A stretch of DNA of 64,000 nt from CAZOOK01 sp964581385. Its GTDB lineage: Bacteria > Pseudomonadota > Gammaproteobacteria > Nevskiales > Nevskiaceae. Every line of letters starts with the position of its first letter. Position 1 is the first letter of the stretch. A program made the position numbers and the translations under genes. The notes under the pieces were generated by a model that worked only from the letters and a program-made list of their open reading frames with translations, searched no databases and was not told the DNA's origin. Location: contig CAZOOK010000001.1 in the NCBI GenBank assembly GCA_964581385.1, positions 62,001 to 126,000 of the forward strand. Direction: 5' to 3'. Shown here piece after piece: positions 62,802 through 64,000 of the stretch.

Positions 62802-64000
62802 TCAATTCTGTGTAGCTCGTCCGACTCCCTCGATTACCGTAGCGCACATCAGCACGATTTCCTCATTGGTGATGACGTATGGCGGCATTAGATAAACCAC
62901 GTTGCCGAGCGGGCGTAGAAGGACGCCCTGCTCCAGTCCGAATTGATAAACCTGCAGCCCGCGCCGGTCGCTCGCGGGAAACGGTTCGCGCGTGCGTGCG
63001 TTTTTCACCATTTCGATAGCGAGAATCATTCCTTGTTGACGTACTTCGGCGACGCGTGGATGCGTGCGCAGGGCTCCGGTGAGTTTCCACATCAGCATGG
63101 CATTGCGTTGGTTATGCGCGAGCCAATCCTGTTGTTCAAATATTTCCAGCGTTGCCAGTGCGGTGGCACAGGCAAGTGGATTGCCGGTGTAGCTGTGTGA
63201 ATGGAGAAACGCCTTGTAGCTGGCGTAGTCTCCATAGAATGCCTGATAGATTTCATCCTTCGTGAGCACGGCGGCAAGTGGTAGCGTGCCGCCGGTCAGG
63301 CCTTTCGAAAGGCACATCAAATCCGGCGTGATCCCCGCCCATTCACTCGCGAACAGCTTGCCCGTGCGACCGAAACCGACGGCAATTTCGTCGGCGATCA
63401 AATGCACGCCGAATTGCGTGCAGGCTTCGCGCAGTAATTTCAGATAAATCGGGTGATACATGCGCATGCCGCCGGCGCACTGCACCAGTGGTTCGAGTAT
63501 TACCGCCGCCACTTCTCCGGCATGACGCTGGAGTGCTTCTTCCATGTGCCGGAATTGACGGCGCGTGTGATCTTCCCAGGACTCGCCGGCCGTGCGTTCG
63601 TAGCAGTCGGGCGAGGGTACGACAATCGGCTTCATCAGCAGCGGCGTATACGGTTCGCGATAAAGACCAGTGTCGCTGACCGCGAGTGCGCCAAGCGTTT
63701 CGCCGTGATAACCGTTCGATAGCGCGATGAATCGCGTCTTGTTCGGTTGGCCGACGTTCCGCCAATAGTGCGCGCTCATCTTTAACGCGACTTCAACGGC
63801 CGCGCTGCCGTTGTCGGCAAAGAAACAGCGTGTGAGTCCAGACGGCGCGCGCGCACAGAGTTTTTCGGCGAGTACGACGGCCGGTTCGTGTGTAAAGCCG
63901 GCGAAAATAACGTGATCCAGAGTTTCGATCTGTTGCTTTAGGCGCGCGACGATATGCGGATGGCGATGGCCGAAGATGTTGGTCCACCACGAACTGACGG
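62802..64000 (-). CDS. bioA: Adenosylmethionine-8-amino-7-oxononanoate aminotransferase BioA (5' truncated)
   Basis: This PLP enzyme of biotin synthesis converts KAPA to DAPA using S-adenosylmethionine as amino donor. The frame is open to the window edge; 399 codons are present and roughly 30-60 N-terminal residues are missing. Visible are WWTNIFGHRHP near the edge, CFFADNGSAAVEVALKMSAHYW, NGYHGETLGALAVSD, LIADEIAVGFGRTG and the PLP lysine in LSKGLTGGTLP. An internal ATG at 63779 is not the start, because conserved sequence continues upstream of it. No other bio genes are in the window. Confidence 0.92.
   Translation of the reverse strand, partial: VSSWWTNIFGHRHPHIVARLKQQIETLDHVIFAGFTHEPAVVLAEKLCARAPSGLTRCFFADNGSAAVEVALKMSAHYWRNVGQPNKTRFIALSNGYHGETLGALAVSDTGLYREPYTPLLMKPIVVPSPDCYERTAGESWEDHTRRQFRHMEEALQRHAGEVAAVILEPLVQCAGGMRMYHPIYLKLLREACTQFGVHLIADEIAVGFGRTGKLFASEWAGITPDLMCLSKGLTGGTLPLAAVLTKDEIYQAFYGDYASYKAFLHSHSYTGNPLACATALATLEIFEQQDWLAHNQRNAMLMWKLTGALRTHPRVAEVRQQGMILAIEMVKNARTREPFPASDRRGLQVYQFGLEQGVLLRPLGNVVYLMPPYVITNEEIVLMCATVIEGVGRATQN

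Noticed and set aside
1..64000. tRNA, rRNA, prophage or transposon genes
   Set aside because: No tRNA-like T-loop, rRNA-conserved segment, integrase or transposase motif was recognised on either strand by reading; a covariance-model search would be decisive.

Overview
The window is GC-rich chromosomal DNA from a free-living, probably gammaproteobacterial heterotroph. The evidence is the hda gene following a PerM-type transporter gene, greB, a long lhr, NsrR/YtfE, a two-gene DUF2844/DUF3443 unit, TonB-dependent import and many c-di-GMP and two-component proteins. A placement near Nevskiales or Steroidobacterales is a guess. No rRNA, tRNA, CRISPR array, integrase or transposase was recognised. 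One 100-N scaffold gap lies at 45868-45967.

Layout. (1) 1-6.7 kb is a nitric-oxide and denitrification block. nsrR and ytfE each carry an NsrR-type operator. On the opposite strand, nirK (with a fused cytochrome c domain), nirV and a SCO-type copper chaperone form an overlapping operon behind an FNR/DNR-type box. A DUF1254/DUF1214 protein lies upstream. (2) 7.3-11.5 kb is a catabolic row: cytochrome P450, FAH-family hydrolase and acyl-CoA ligase. (3) 11.5-31.6 kb is mixed housekeeping and envelope: a PAS-GGDEF-EAL protein, Lhr helicase, the DUF2844/DUF3443 pair, a lipoprotein hydrolase, hda/perM, a secreted phosphoesterase with a possible Pho box, an ABC-2 exporter operon and SelO. (4) 31.7-37 kb holds short, tightly packed genes: two small proteins, SDR-greB-SDR, and a ThiS/MoaD-like protein next to a predicted beta-propeller. 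(5) 37.1-41.6 kb is a probable copper-acquisition set: a DUF2946-like protein, a Cys-rich outer-membrane protein, PCu(A)C and a TonB receptor.

(6) 41.7-62.7 kb is a signalling and stress region. A sigma-54 activator with a receiver at both ends is followed by a histidine-kinase-like protein that has lost its ATP-binding boxes. Next come small unknown genes, a degenerate tandem repeat broken by the scaffold gap, two DUF4142 proteins, a DksA-like zinc-finger protein, a serine hydrolase/patatin pair, a 2109-residue poly-HAMP hybrid kinase, a second hybrid kinase, and YihY-like, BON and ferritin-like proteins. The window ends inside bioA.

The most unusual signals are the 45.7-46.5 kb repeat, whose units carry paired hairpins displaying CARGGATG (the core of the CsrA/RsmA RNA-binding consensus), the REC-AAA-Fis-REC regulator with its ATPase-less partner, the three-unit higher-order repeat in the poly-HAMP kinase, the pepsin-like motifs in the DUF3443 protein, and the ThiS-like/beta-propeller gene pair.
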